From: Curvivirga sp965219885 | Lineage (GTDB): Bacteria; Pseudomonadota; Alphaproteobacteria; UBA8366; Aestuariispiraceae | Direction: 5' to 3' | Length of the DNA stretch: 64,000 nt | Assembly: GCF_965219885.1 (NCBI RefSeq) | Contig: NZ_CBDCOT010000009.1 | Coordinates: 124,001 to 188,000 of the forward strand | In this document: in pieces, positions 1-8,470 of the stretch | How the letters are laid out: every line of letters starts with the position of its first letter | How positions within the stretch are numbered: the first letter of the stretch is position 1 | Program-made: the position numbers and the translations under genes | Notes under the pieces: model-generated | The model's input: only the letters and a program-made list of their open reading frames with translations | Told to the model about the DNA's origin: nothing | Databases searched by the model: none

Positions 1-528
1 AGAAACGCCTATTTCTATTAATTCCCTTTGTACTTCTGTTGAATGGGCCAAAACCAAATTGGCTTTTTTCAATGCCCATTTCTCAAAAACGCCTTCCTTC
101 CAGAAAGAATCAGGCCTTGATAGCTGGTTTCTTTTGCTCGCAATAAATTTTATTTTTGGAAAAAAACGTGAAACGACGCCGGCAACTATAGTTGGGGCAC
201 CTAAAAAACTATGAATCGCTACGGGTTTATATTTTCGAAGAAGAAACAATACCGTTAAAATATTCCGTATTAACAGAGATACTCCTGCAATCTTTGGAAT
301 ATTAAGCAAGGGGCGCTGAGTTAAGAAATGTATTAAAATACCTTTTTCTTTAATCTTTTTACTTAACGGCCCATCTTGCCCTAAACAAACAACAATAACG
401 TCGAAGTCTTCTGATAATTCTGGGAGTATCTGAGATAAATGCCTTTCAGTCCCCCCCACATGGAATCCTCCAACAAGGTAAAGGATGCGTTTTTTATTCT
501 GTAGTTTCTTTTCTAAATAAGAACTCAT
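1..528 (-). CDS. Glycosyltransferase family 4, N-terminal part (cut by window edge)
   Basis: An open frame of 176 codons starts at ATG 526-528 and runs off the left edge without a stop, so the C-terminal nucleotide-sugar domain lies outside. The visible part is a GT-B N-terminal Rossmann-like domain. The leader has the pattern LYLVGGFHVGGTERHL (about residues 16-31), typical of GT4 retaining transferases. A later segment reads HSFLGAPT, followed by ASKRN. It overlaps the 3' end of the upstream methyltransferase gene by 35 nt, so the two are probably translationally coupled. It is the last gene of the minus-strand glycan cluster seen here. Donor and acceptor cannot be told from half a protein. 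Family assignment is fairly sure; the function in glycan assembly is inferred from context. Confidence 0.8.
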   Translation of the reverse strand, partial: MSSYLEKKLQNKKRILYLVGGFHVGGTERHLSQILPELSEDFDVIVVCLGQDGPLSKKIKEKGILIHFLTQRPLLNIPKIAGVSLLIRNILTVLFLLRKYKPVAIHSFLGAPTIVAGVVSRFFPKIKFIASKRNQLSRPDSFWKEGVFEKWALKKANLVLAHSTEVQRELIEIGVS

Positions 529-1309
529 TACATCCATGCCCACCTGCACACGTATACATGCTCTCAAGACGGAACCCTCTTTCCATCAAGAAGCTCAAAA
601 TCTCCTCCGGCTTGGCTACTTCGAACGGATAACCGCCAACCCAATCAATGACATCATACCATACAGACATGCCGCGGCTTTCTTTACGTTTTTGCCAATC
701 TGAAAAAGGTAGTGGATTTTGAAAACGAACCAACCTAATTAAAAACCCACGAAGTTCAAAATAGAAAAAGAACATCAGGGCAATCAAAAACTGAACAATC
801 TTTGGGGATCGAACATATGTTTTCTTAACCTTTAGCCATCTACGACTAGCCCCCCCTTGATCATTGTAGATTGCTAATGCGAAGACGCCATCAGGTTTCA
901 CTGTTTTCGAAGCCAAATCAATTCCTGTCCACATATCTCCCGTATGGTGTAGAACTCCCCAAGAATAGACGATATCAAACTTTCCTAAACTTGACATAAA
1001 TTCGGCATCTAAAGCAGAGCCCTGTGTAATTTCCCAATGCCCATCTTTGCAAAATCTATCCAAATTAGTTTTGCTAGCTTCTACCGAGTCCAGATCGTAA
1101 TCAAAAGCACGTACAGACGCACCAAGTGCATTGGCGGCAACACTACTTAAGCCGCTACCACTACCAATATCCAGAAAAGTTTGGTCCTTCAAAGAATCCA
1201 TCTTTAAAAGGCGTTTAATATTTACTTTTGATGCCTCAATTCTCTCAGCACCAAGTATACGGGAAAAATTCTTCCAATTTTTCCCAAATCTAAATTTTAA
1301 CCCATCCAT
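494..1309 (-). CDS. Class I SAM-dependent methyltransferase
   Basis: A 271-residue protein with the SAM-binding glycine motif DIGSGSG at residues 47-53 and the acidic post-beta-2 segment FDYD about 20 residues later. A motif IV-like stretch DIVYSWGVLHH lies near residue 112. The same YSWGVLHH string occurs in the methyltransferase at 20331-21191, so the two are probably paralogues acting on related substrates. A hydrophobic stretch around residues 170-190 may be an amphipathic or membrane-contact helix. It sits between a PhyH oxygenase and a glycosyltransferase in the glycan operon, so O- or N-methylation of a sugar or lipid-linked intermediate is the likely role. The exact substrate is unknown. 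Confidence 0.8.
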   Translation of the reverse strand: MDGLKFRFGKNWKNFSRILGAERIEASKVNIKRLLKMDSLKDQTFLDIGSGSGLSSVAANALGASVRAFDYDLDSVEASKTNLDRFCKDGHWEITQGSALDAEFMSSLGKFDIVYSWGVLHHTGDMWTGIDLASKTVKPDGVFALAIYNDQGGASRRWLKVKKTYVRSPKIVQFLIALMFFFYFELRGFLIRLVRFQNPLPFSDWQKRKESRGMSVWYDVIDWVGGYPFEVAKPEEILSFLMERGFRLESMYTCAGGHGCNEFLFRKETTE

Positions 1310-1342
1310 TATTATACTCTAGCTAGCTATTAATATTTTTAA

Positions 1343-2254
1343 CTAATATCGTTTTGTACTTGTATCCACTGAAACTTCGGAGGTACTTGATTGTTGCGAA
1401 GCATATTCAGGATTCACATGTCTCCCGACAACTTTTACATTTTCTAAACGCCGGAAAACATTCAAACGACTTTTAGACCAACGCATAATCATACGTTCCT
1501 TGAAGTTATAGTCTCTAATTGCATGCGAATGTCCGCGAATAACTCTTCTTATTTTATTAGGCTCTATTCGGCCTCCGCGATGGAAACAATTTGTATCAAA
1601 GATGATCAAGTCTCCTGCCTGCGCGTTTAAGTTAACTGCATTAACAACTTGTTCTTCCGGAATCTTATTGTCAAAATATTCTAATCCCGACATTAAGCCA
1701 CAATTTGACCTGCTGAAAGCTTCATGATGAGAACCTGGAATAATTTGTAACGCACCATTATCTTCATTGGTATCTTCTAAATACAGATAAAATTTCAAGC
1801 TATGTAATTGATCAAAATGCCAGTCTGTAATGTGTTTCTGATCAGGATTTGAAGTATCGTTAGTAACATATACAGTATTGTTTAGGCTAACTTTCAGAGG
1901 AGAAAAATACTTAGCAGCGATGGAACGCATGTATTCTGACCAAAATATTTTATGGAACGTCGGCAAATTCTCAGCTGTAACTTTATAATCAAGGACAGAC
2001 ATCACAGTAGAGCCTGGAAACTCAATCACAGCATTAACATACTTACTGCGATCTTTTTCCTCCGCATCAACAACAGTCCAATAATCTTGATCAAGACTTT
2101 TTAACTGTTCCTTAGGACAAAAGTCTTTAATTACTACTGCACCATATACTTGAATCCGTTTAAGCACTTCGTCATCAGATGCACCCGCGTCAACATATAT
2201 GTTTGATAAGTCAGAATATTTGGTCGTGACACTAGTAATTTTTCTATTCATCAA
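1343..2254 (-). CDS. Phytanoyl-CoA dioxygenase (PhyH) family oxygenase
   Basis: A 303-residue Fe(II)/2-oxoglutarate-dependent dioxygenase of the PhyH family. The facial triad is visible: H146-x-D148 in DWHFDQ and the distal H225 in NCFHRGG. An arginine pair about 11 residues further (IRRVIRGH) is the expected 2-oxoglutarate ligand region. The PGSHHEA segment (about 173-179) is typical of the family. PhyH-type enzymes hydroxylate many small molecules. Here, inside a nonulosonate/glycan operon, it may hydroxylate a sugar, an N-acyl group or a lipid anchor; that is inference. It lies 33 nt downstream of the methyltransferase start in genome order and 15 nt from the GT-B-like gene. Confidence 0.82.
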   Translation of the reverse strand: MMNRKITSVTTKYSDLSNIYVDAGASDDEVLKRIQVYGAVVIKDFCPKEQLKSLDQDYWTVVDAEEKDRSKYVNAVIEFPGSTVMSVLDYKVTAENLPTFHKIFWSEYMRSIAAKYFSPLKVSLNNTVYVTNDTSNPDQKHITDWHFDQLHSLKFYLYLEDTNEDNGALQIIPGSHHEAFSRSNCGLMSGLEYFDNKIPEEQVVNAVNLNAQAGDLIIFDTNCFHRGGRIEPNKIRRVIRGHSHAIRDYNFKERMIMRWSKSRLNVFRRLENVKVVGRHVNPEYASQQSSTSEVSVDTSTKRY

Positions 2255-2269
2255 AAATCTCTATACAAA

Positions 2270-3910
2270 TTATTTCATAACAGCGTTAAATATAGGTTCA
2301 AAGATCTCTTCTTTTCTTTGACTTATATCACAGCCATAAAATTCCAGGTCAAACTTAGCTGAGAAGCTACCTTGGTAGTATTTTTTTAATAGCGTTTCAA
2401 GTTCCTCTTGAGTGGAAAATTTATTTTCTTCTGGTAACTTAACATGATTACCCTTGTGGGAATTTGAAGAGAACAAAATCGATTTTCCAAAGCTTGCAGC
2501 TTCTATGATTGTTGAAGAGAAATCATGAATACATAAGTCAGTAGCTTCAATAACATCATAAATATCATGAGCATCTTTAAGAAGGATATTCTCTTCATTC
2601 ATATCAAAAGATGCCCAAATCCTTTTAAGCTGACTAATTGATTGATGTGGATGCGGTCTTACGAAAACATCCGCTTTAGACAATCCATATTTTTTTAACG
2701 CAGAAAGTACAAGTTCGAAAAAATCAACCTGACAGTAAGCATCATAGATACAAACAGGGTAGGATATAATATTGTCGGCAGTTTTTTGTTTTCTGGTGTG
2801 AAAATCTTTCAACTTCCAGTTTCCCACTATTTCGATATGCTCCTCCTTATAAGAGCCATATTGAGTAAGTGAGTCAGCTTGAAATTGTCCGTATACAAGT
2901 GTTTTTGTAGGAGGTGTAAAGCCTAAAGTATGGTTATTATCTTGAAGGACATGCGAGTAATCTGCATTCGGTTCAGCGAGTTTCATCCCATGCATAAAAC
3001 CAAAAGTGTCTATACCCTCTTTATGAGCCGCGAGAATTAATGCTCTTGCATATGGTCCAACCTCATATGTCAAACAAACTTTATTTGGTCGCACGTCCCT
3101 TAAAATCTCATTCCCCACAGATGTTAAAAATTTAGCTTCGTAAGGAAGTAAAATACTTTCTCCCCACAGCAAAATCTTGTTAAAAATATATTGTAGAAAT
3201 TCTGTACGCCCTACGGACTTAAACTCTTCCTTTGTCCGATGTTTTATTCGGAAAATTAAAGAACGTATAAAATGTGGGAGGCTCTCGTATTGATCAAAGA
3301 AATATACATCTTTCTTTCTAGAGTCACGTAATGCCTTCAAGGCGCTCCAATTCGCACCTTCAACTCTATTTGCATAATATGGAGGTTCTAAAATTGCAGA
3401 CGAAATGCCTTTTTCATTAAAGAATTCAATAACCCCCTTAAATTCTGCATCTCCTTCTTTGCTCCAATTCTTAGGTTGGGTAAGAAACAACACCTCACTT
3501 TGCGGGCATTTGCGGATAGAAGGTCTAGTTTTTGCTCGGAGATAAAAGTTTCTTAAATGATCAATATCACCAACCCAATGTCGACGTATAACTCCTAAAA
3601 AAGCCCCTGCGTTTTCCGCAGCTATATGTATCGCCTCATTAGAAATTGATAGCTTATTGGCTTCCAATATATCATTAATTTTCAGAGCAAGCATAAATGA
3701 AGTAAACATATATGATGGCATAAACTGCCAATAATTTATGCCATCATATAAAAATCGTTTCTTTATTTTCTCATTCAAAGACAGCTCATTAATGATGTCT
3801 ATTGTTTGAGTAATATATGAGGCCTCTTCCTCACGATATAGTTTCCCGTTATACTCAATTGCTATTGGGCTATCTATAGACTCAAAATGAAATTTAAGGC
3901 TCTCATCCAT
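2270..3910 (-). CDS. GT-B-like polysaccharide biosynthesis protein
   Basis: A 546-residue protein without an obvious signal peptide. The C-terminal half resembles the CDP-glycerol glycerophosphotransferase / capsule polysaccharide transferase group of GT-B proteins. It has a FMHGMK segment near the middle, VFVRPHPHQS, and then CIHDFSSTIIEAASFGK close to the C terminus, where the nucleotide-sugar or CDP-alditol donor usually binds. The N-terminal 200 residues are not recognisable to me. Following pseI and the radical SAM gene, it is a candidate transferase using an activated donor such as a CMP-nonulosonate, but no sequence feature proves that. It could equally be a phosphotransferase. Confidence 0.6.
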   Translation of the reverse strand: MDESLKFHFESIDSPIAIEYNGKLYREEEASYITQTIDIINELSLNEKIKKRFLYDGINYWQFMPSYMFTSFMLALKINDILEANKLSISNEAIHIAAENAGAFLGVIRRHWVGDIDHLRNFYLRAKTRPSIRKCPQSEVLFLTQPKNWSKEGDAEFKGVIEFFNEKGISSAILEPPYYANRVEGANWSALKALRDSRKKDVYFFDQYESLPHFIRSLIFRIKHRTKEEFKSVGRTEFLQYIFNKILLWGESILLPYEAKFLTSVGNEILRDVRPNKVCLTYEVGPYARALILAAHKEGIDTFGFMHGMKLAEPNADYSHVLQDNNHTLGFTPPTKTLVYGQFQADSLTQYGSYKEEHIEIVGNWKLKDFHTRKQKTADNIISYPVCIYDAYCQVDFFELVLSALKKYGLSKADVFVRPHPHQSISQLKRIWASFDMNEENILLKDAHDIYDVIEATDLCIHDFSSTIIEAASFGKSILFSSNSHKGNHVKLPEENKFSTQEELETLLKKYYQGSFSAKFDLEFYGCDISQRKEEIFEPIFNAVMK

Positions 3911-3934
3911 CTCTTCTATTGACCAACAAAAAAC

Positions 3935-4936
3935 TTATCGTAGGATTTTTTCGGAAAACGAAACAGGCACTCCTTGATCACTATCATGCGTTTTAAAGTA
4001 TAGATCTGGATTTAGCGGTTGGACAGGTGTCTGACAATTATATTGGCAGTTATAACAAAGGGTACCCTCTAGATTTTTATTCAAATGATCCCGACGTACC
4101 TTTCGCATTTCTTCACTATACACGGCTTCCTCAAGCGTCGTTTTATTCAAATCAACTACAGCCAGTAAATTCTCATAGTCATTGCAACATACACGAAGAA
4201 ACCCTTCCCATGAAATATGAACTTTATTGAAAGGAATACCACATATGGCATCAACTGGTTCCGCCATATTCACTTCACTATCTGAAAGTTGACCACTCTG
4301 ATTGGTTGCCGGAATCACAACAAATTCGTCCACGAGATGTCCAACTAATTTTCTAAGATTAGCAATCGAATGCGTATTGTTTTTGTTTTCGACAAATGAA
4401 ACACCAAGGTATGGGCGCCCATCAACACGATTATTTGCTGTATAAATTAGGTTCTCAATGACACGATCAAAATGATCTTTACCATGAATATTCTTATACG
4501 TCTCTCTATCACCAGCATTAATCGAAAACTTTATACTATCAATACCGGCATCTAATATAGCCTGCATTCTGCGTGGAGACGCTAGTGAACCATTTGTTGA
4601 AATATAAACATACTCATAGCCAACATCTTTAGAAAACTTAATAAAATGCTCTAACAAAGGCGACGCAAGCGGTTCAGCACCAGAATGAAGGCCAATTTCA
4701 CGACTCCCTAAACGATAAGCATCGGTTAGCCAACCTTCTAATTTTTCTTTCTGGATATTGCCAATCTCACGCTCCATCAAGCGATAAGCACAAAACTCAC
4801 AACTATGATTGCAAACGTTATTTAGTTCAATATTTATGCTTTTTGGAAACGGTGGTGTTTCCGAGTAAACAGCGTTATGTATTTTACTAATTCTATCGCT
4901 GATTTTACCTTCAGTTTCATCCATCTTAACACTCAT
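3935..4936 (-). CDS. Radical SAM protein with SPASM-type C-terminal domain
   Basis: A 333-residue protein with the radical SAM cluster motif C42-x3-C46-x2-C49 (VCNHSCEFC), preceded by the usual NIELNN strand. Further motifs are LHSGAEPL, like the GGEP glycine-rich turn, and YISTNGS. The C terminus has more cysteines (CGIPF, VCCND, CYNCQYNC), which fits a SPASM domain binding extra Fe-S clusters. Such enzymes catalyse dehydrogenation, epimerisation or peptide/sugar modification. It starts 2 nt after the pseI stop, so it belongs to the nonulosonate operon. A role in C-H chemistry on the sugar, such as epimerisation or deoxygenation, is attractive but inferred. Confidence 0.85.
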   Translation of the reverse strand: MSVKMDETEGKISDRISKIHNAVYSETPPFPKSINIELNNVCNHSCEFCAYRLMEREIGNIQKEKLEGWLTDAYRLGSREIGLHSGAEPLASPLLEHFIKFSKDVGYEYVYISTNGSLASPRRMQAILDAGIDSIKFSINAGDRETYKNIHGKDHFDRVIENLIYTANNRVDGRPYLGVSFVENKNNTHSIANLRKLVGHLVDEFVVIPATNQSGQLSDSEVNMAEPVDAICGIPFNKVHISWEGFLRVCCNDYENLLAVVDLNKTTLEEAVYSEEMRKVRRDHLNKNLEGTLCYNCQYNCQTPVQPLNPDLYFKTHDSDQGVPVSFSEKILR

Positions 4937-4938
4937 TT

Positions 4939-6000
4939 CTAGTCACCAAACATTTCACGCGTTAAAGCTGTTCCAAGTTTTATATCATATCTCGCCTTTT
5001 TGCCCAATATATTGGGGTATTCTTTTGGGGCTAAACCATAGCCAGGCCGGATAGATCGAACATTTTTTGAAGTAAAAACGTCACCTTCATTTATATCTTC
5101 GACCACATATAAAGAACGTCGGAAAACTAAACTCTTTTCTTCACTGGATTTCTTATCATAATGAACCCTACCGATTGCATCAGATACATTACGTATATCA
5201 TCACAAAACGCTTTGAACTCTTCAGGTTCCATAGAAAATTCAGCATCGGGGCCACCTAATGACCGATCAAATGTCACATGTTTTTCAATAACACAAGCCC
5301 CTAATGCAACGGCACCAACAGCAACAGCAGATCCGATAGAATGATCCGACAATCCAATTGGCACACCATATCGCTGCTGCATATCTGTAATAGTGGCAAT
5401 ATTCGCGTCTGAAATCGGCGCCGGATACCCACTAATACAATGTAACAAAACAATATTTTCGGCACCCGCATTTCTAGCTGTATCTAATGACAGTTGGATT
5501 TCATCCGCATTTGCCATTCCAGTAGATATAATAATTGGTTTGCCCGTTTTTGCGACTTTGTTTATTAGCGCGACATCATTAGCTTCAAAAGATGCAATTT
5601 TGTATGCGGGTAAATCAAATTCTTCTAAAAAATCAACAGCGGTTTCATCAAAAGGAGAACTAAAAATATCCAACCCTTTTGCCCGTGCATGATTAATCAG
5701 TTCCTCATGCCATTCCCACGGTGTATGAGCTTCTTCATATAGGTCATATAAGGTGCGACCATCCCACAACCCGCCTTTGATCATAAAATCATCGTTGGAG
5801 CAATCAATGGTCAAGGTATCAGCAGTATATGTTTGCAACTTAACAGCATCAGCTCCCGCATCAGCAATTGCATCTATAATCTTGAAAGCCATGTCGATTG
5901 AACCATTATGGTTTCCCGATAATTCGCCAATAATATATGGCGATGCAGATGTGCCAATGACACGCTTATTAAGCATAATATGAGGTGCTAAGTTACTCAT
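4939..6000 (-). CDS. pseI: Pseudaminic acid synthase
   Basis: A NeuB-family synthase of 353 residues that condenses phosphoenolpyruvate with 6-deoxy-AltdiNAc-type sugars to form pseudaminic acid. The N-terminal TIM barrel begins with GELSGNHNGS (residues 25-34), a signature of PseI rather than NeuB. STGMAN (159-164) and LLHCISGYPAP (185-195) follow. The two histidines that bind the divalent metal in this family are H220 (LSDHS) and H241 (EKHVT). The segment GGPDAEFSMEPEEF (249-262) is also typical of PseI. Residues from about 295 form the C-terminal SAF (antifreeze-like) domain. The start overlaps the formyltransferase stop by one base. This is one of two NeuB paralogues in the operon. Confidence 0.92.
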   Translation of the reverse strand: MSNLAPHIMLNKRVIGTSASPYIIGELSGNHNGSIDMAFKIIDAIADAGADAVKLQTYTADTLTIDCSNDDFMIKGGLWDGRTLYDLYEEAHTPWEWHEELINHARAKGLDIFSSPFDETAVDFLEEFDLPAYKIASFEANDVALINKVAKTGKPIIISTGMANADEIQLSLDTARNAGAENIVLLHCISGYPAPISDANIATITDMQQRYGVPIGLSDHSIGSAVAVGAVALGACVIEKHVTFDRSLGGPDAEFSMEPEEFKAFCDDIRNVSDAIGRVHYDKKSSEEKSLVFRRSLYVVEDINEGDVFTSKNVRSIRPGYGLAPKEYPNILGKKARYDIKLGTALTREMFGD

Positions 6001-6638
6001 TAATCTTCTACTTCAGTTATCGATATTTTATATTTCATACCATTATAAACAAAAAAAGCCGGGTATTTTTCATTATCCACAATTCTTAACAAATTAAATT
6101 GTTCTTGGATGCTTTTTTTAACGTCTAACTCACTATCTTCGGGACCTCTTCTCACCAGAAAACTAGCCTCCCCTTTTTGGGGCATAGGTTCCATATTTTG
6201 GTGATTTTCAACAAAATGGAGGCAAAGTTGAACAGTCTTTTCTCCGAGCAATTGGCGTAATTTATCTACCAACTCGGTCCCAGTTAATGAGATTTTTTCC
6301 TTTATATAAATTGCCCCGCTATCAACTGGATGATCCATCGCAATCAAACATACCGTTAACTCATCTTTACCTGCGAGAACATCATACGCCCATGGTGAGA
6401 AACCTCGCCCCTTTGGCAAATCTGATGCATGAACAACTAAGTTATGTGTGTTTAGGCTCAATACTTCCTTGGGTGTAATATTTAAACATCCCAAATAGAA
6501 AGCTATGTCACCCTTTTCCACATCATTATAGTTAGAATAAAATCTGGCTTCATATCCCCTCACCACAAGCTCATCTACAATAAGCTCTGCATGCGGAATA
6601 ATCCAGCTAGGATTATCAACAATTATGCTGATCTTCAT
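6000..6638 (-). CDS. Sugar N-formyltransferase (methionyl-tRNA formyltransferase fold)
   Basis: A 212-residue protein with a formyltransferase core: VVHASDLPKGRG (68-79) corresponds to the N-x-H-G-S-x-L-P motif of Fmt. H70 and the aspartate in HPVDSG (D106) match the catalytic His and Asp. The usual Asn two residues before the His is V68 here. It is much shorter than Fmt (about 310 residues) and lacks the tRNA-binding C-terminal domain, so a small-molecule substrate is expected. It lies between pseG and pseI, the position where the C4 amine of the pseudaminate precursor must be acylated; normally PseH (a GNAT) acetylates it. I infer N-formylation of that amine from 10-formyl-tetrahydrofolate. 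Confidence 0.78.
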   Translation of the reverse strand: MKISIIVDNPSWIIPHAELIVDELVVRGYEARFYSNYNDVEKGDIAFYLGCLNITPKEVLSLNTHNLVVHASDLPKGRGFSPWAYDVLAGKDELTVCLIAMDHPVDSGAIYIKEKISLTGTELVDKLRQLLGEKTVQLCLHFVENHQNMEPMPQKGEASFLVRRGPEDSELDVKKSIQEQFNLLRIVDNEKYPAFFVYNGMKYKISITEVED

Positions 6639-6642
6639 TTTT

Positions 6643-7674
6643 TCACTCTGCAGTTAACATGGATCGAATAACCTCGACTACTAGCATGCAGCCATTTCCC
6701 TCACAAGCATTCAAGGAATTGTCTGAATACTGTTTTCGCAAATTGGTATCCAAGAACAATTTTTCAAGCATAACGTTCAGCTTTTTTGTCGACTTATCCA
6801 GCCTTACAAATGGAGATATATTCTTTTCTGCTAAGAAATGCGCTATTTTCTCTTGGTTTTTTGCAACAATCACTGAAACAGTTGGTAAGCCTAAACTACA
6901 TCTTTCCCAACTGGAAGACCCCGCAGCCCCAACACATAAATCTGCTTTGGCGTATAGCTCTTCCATATATTCGCAATTCACATGCAGATGAATATTCTTT
7001 TCGTTTTTGATAGTCTCTTTAATTTTCTCTATATTAGGTGAATCTCTACCAATCGTTATTTGAATTTTCCCGTTATAGCCAATTTCAAATAATGTCTCCA
7101 AAACTATGGATGTCATATCTGCGGCATCTGATAGACCTGGTGAAATAACAATGTCATTTACATTTTTTTGTATCTGTCGGCTATGAATTATTTTTTTTCT
7201 AGTTTCATAGAAGACTGGTCGTAAAAGTGCAAAAGTGGGCCCCATCAGCAAACGTGCTGAAGGCTTTACAAGTCCCGAGTAATCTTCTTTTTCAATCCCC
7301 AGATTTTGATTTAAAACTACATCTGCTATCGTTTTTTTTTCTGGTAAATCATCTATTTTCATTAGCTTGGGAATGAACTTTACTGCATTCTTCTCATTCT
7401 CAAGCTCCCAGTCATAATGATCCAGAACTAAAAGATCAAATGACTGAACTCCATCGACAACATCATAAGGAAGGTCGCATAGTGGATCTAATGGATAAAT
7501 TTTATAATTTGTCTTTTGTAATTTACTCACAAATCTCAATGTTTCATGCGAACATGCAAAACTAACATCTATCCCAATTGCACTCAACTGATCTGCCAAA
7601 GTCAAACATCTATAGATATGCCCTCCACCAATAATTGGAGAAGCATCAGCACGAAATAAAACTTTAAAAGGCAA
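6643..7674 (-). CDS. pseG: UDP-2,4-diacetamido-2,4,6-trideoxy-beta-L-altropyranose hydrolase
   Basis: A 343-residue GT-B-fold nucleotide-sugar hydrolase that releases UDP from the pseudaminic-acid precursor. The N terminus, FRADASPIIGGGHIYRC (residues 7-23), is the PseG signature, with the presumed catalytic base H19. The C-terminal half has LCVGAAGSSSWERC near residue 250, the UDP-binding side shared with MurG-like proteins. Spacing is 4 nt to the next gene and 4 nt from hisF2, so it is co-transcribed. The coding strand has a run of nine A (plus-strand T at 7332-7340) and a run of eight A (7191-7198); both are in frame in this sequence. Confidence 0.92.
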   Translation of the reverse strand: MPFKVLFRADASPIIGGGHIYRCLTLADQLSAIGIDVSFACSHETLRFVSKLQKTNYKIYPLDPLCDLPYDVVDGVQSFDLLVLDHYDWELENEKNAVKFIPKLMKIDDLPEKKTIADVVLNQNLGIEKEDYSGLVKPSARLLMGPTFALLRPVFYETRKKIIHSRQIQKNVNDIVISPGLSDAADMTSIVLETLFEIGYNGKIQITIGRDSPNIEKIKETIKNEKNIHLHVNCEYMEELYAKADLCVGAAGSSSWERCSLGLPTVSVIVAKNQEKIAHFLAEKNISPFVRLDKSTKKLNVMLEKLFLDTNLRKQYSDNSLNACEGNGCMLVVEVIRSMLTAE

Positions 7675-7678
7675 AAAA

Positions 7679-8458
7679 CTAAACCATTCCTAAAATATTG
7701 TTTGTTCGGACTTGAATGCCATTTTCAGCCATTGCGTTCTTTGCTTCTCGTGGCGTTTGTTCAGTAAACTGAAACATCGCACCTGCCGCCACAGCAGAAG
7801 CTTGCCCGACATTAACAGCATCAACAAAATCAGAATATTTTCCCGCACCACCAGAAGCGATAACAGGAATATTGACTAGATCAGTAATAGTTTCAATCAA
7901 GTTAATATCATAACCATTCATCGTACCATCTAGCTCAATAGAATTTATCAAGATTTCACCAGCACCATTTTCCTCAAGTTTCTTAACCCATTCAAATGGA
8001 TTAAGGCCTGTATCTTTTTGACCATTATGACTATAACAGACATATTGCCCGTCAGGGTTTTTACGTACATCAACACTTGCAACAATACACTGAGCACCGA
8101 ACCGATAAGCCGCTTCAGATAATAGATCTAAATTTGAATAAAGAGCACTATTTATAGCAACTTTATCTGCTCCACTATGTAGTAATCCTTTGATTGTCTC
8201 TACAGAAGATATTCCACCACCTACAGTAAAAGGCACACTGCAAACTTCTGCCGCATCTTTAACCGTTGATAAATCGACATCTTGGTTCGCATTGGTCGCA
8301 TTAATATCTAACAACATCAGTTCATCTACATCACGCAGATTAAAAACACGAATAGCAGGTATCAAGGCGCCAACCGTACGCCAGCTATCAAAACCTTCAC
8401 CTTTAACTAAACTATTCCCATTCCATAACAAAGTAGGAATCACACGTGTTTTAAGCAT
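7679..8458 (-). CDS. hisF2: HisF2-like ammonia-channelling subunit for sugar amidation
   Basis: A 259-residue (beta/alpha)8 barrel homologous to imidazole glycerol-phosphate synthase HisF. The barrel motifs FTVGGGIS, ADKVAINS, GAGEILINSIELDGT and IASGGAGK are kept. At the N terminus the usual RIIPCLDV-type strand reads RVIPTLLW, so the catalytic Asp11 of histidine biosynthesis is L11; the Asp of VASVDVRK (Asp130 equivalent) is retained. With hisH2 and the WbpG/PseA-type gene next door and no other his gene nearby, this is the specialised paralogue. It passes NH3 from HisH2 to a sugar amidotransferase that turns an acetamido group into acetamidino. Confidence 0.88.
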   Translation of the reverse strand: MLKTRVIPTLLWNGNSLVKGEGFDSWRTVGALIPAIRVFNLRDVDELMLLDINATNANQDVDLSTVKDAAEVCSVPFTVGGGISSVETIKGLLHSGADKVAINSALYSNLDLLSEAAYRFGAQCIVASVDVRKNPDGQYVCYSHNGQKDTGLNPFEWVKKLEENGAGEILINSIELDGTMNGYDINLIETITDLVNIPVIASGGAGKYSDFVDAVNVGQASAVAAGAMFQFTEQTPREAKNAMAENGIQVRTNNILGMV

Positions 8459-8470
8459 TACCGATCAACT

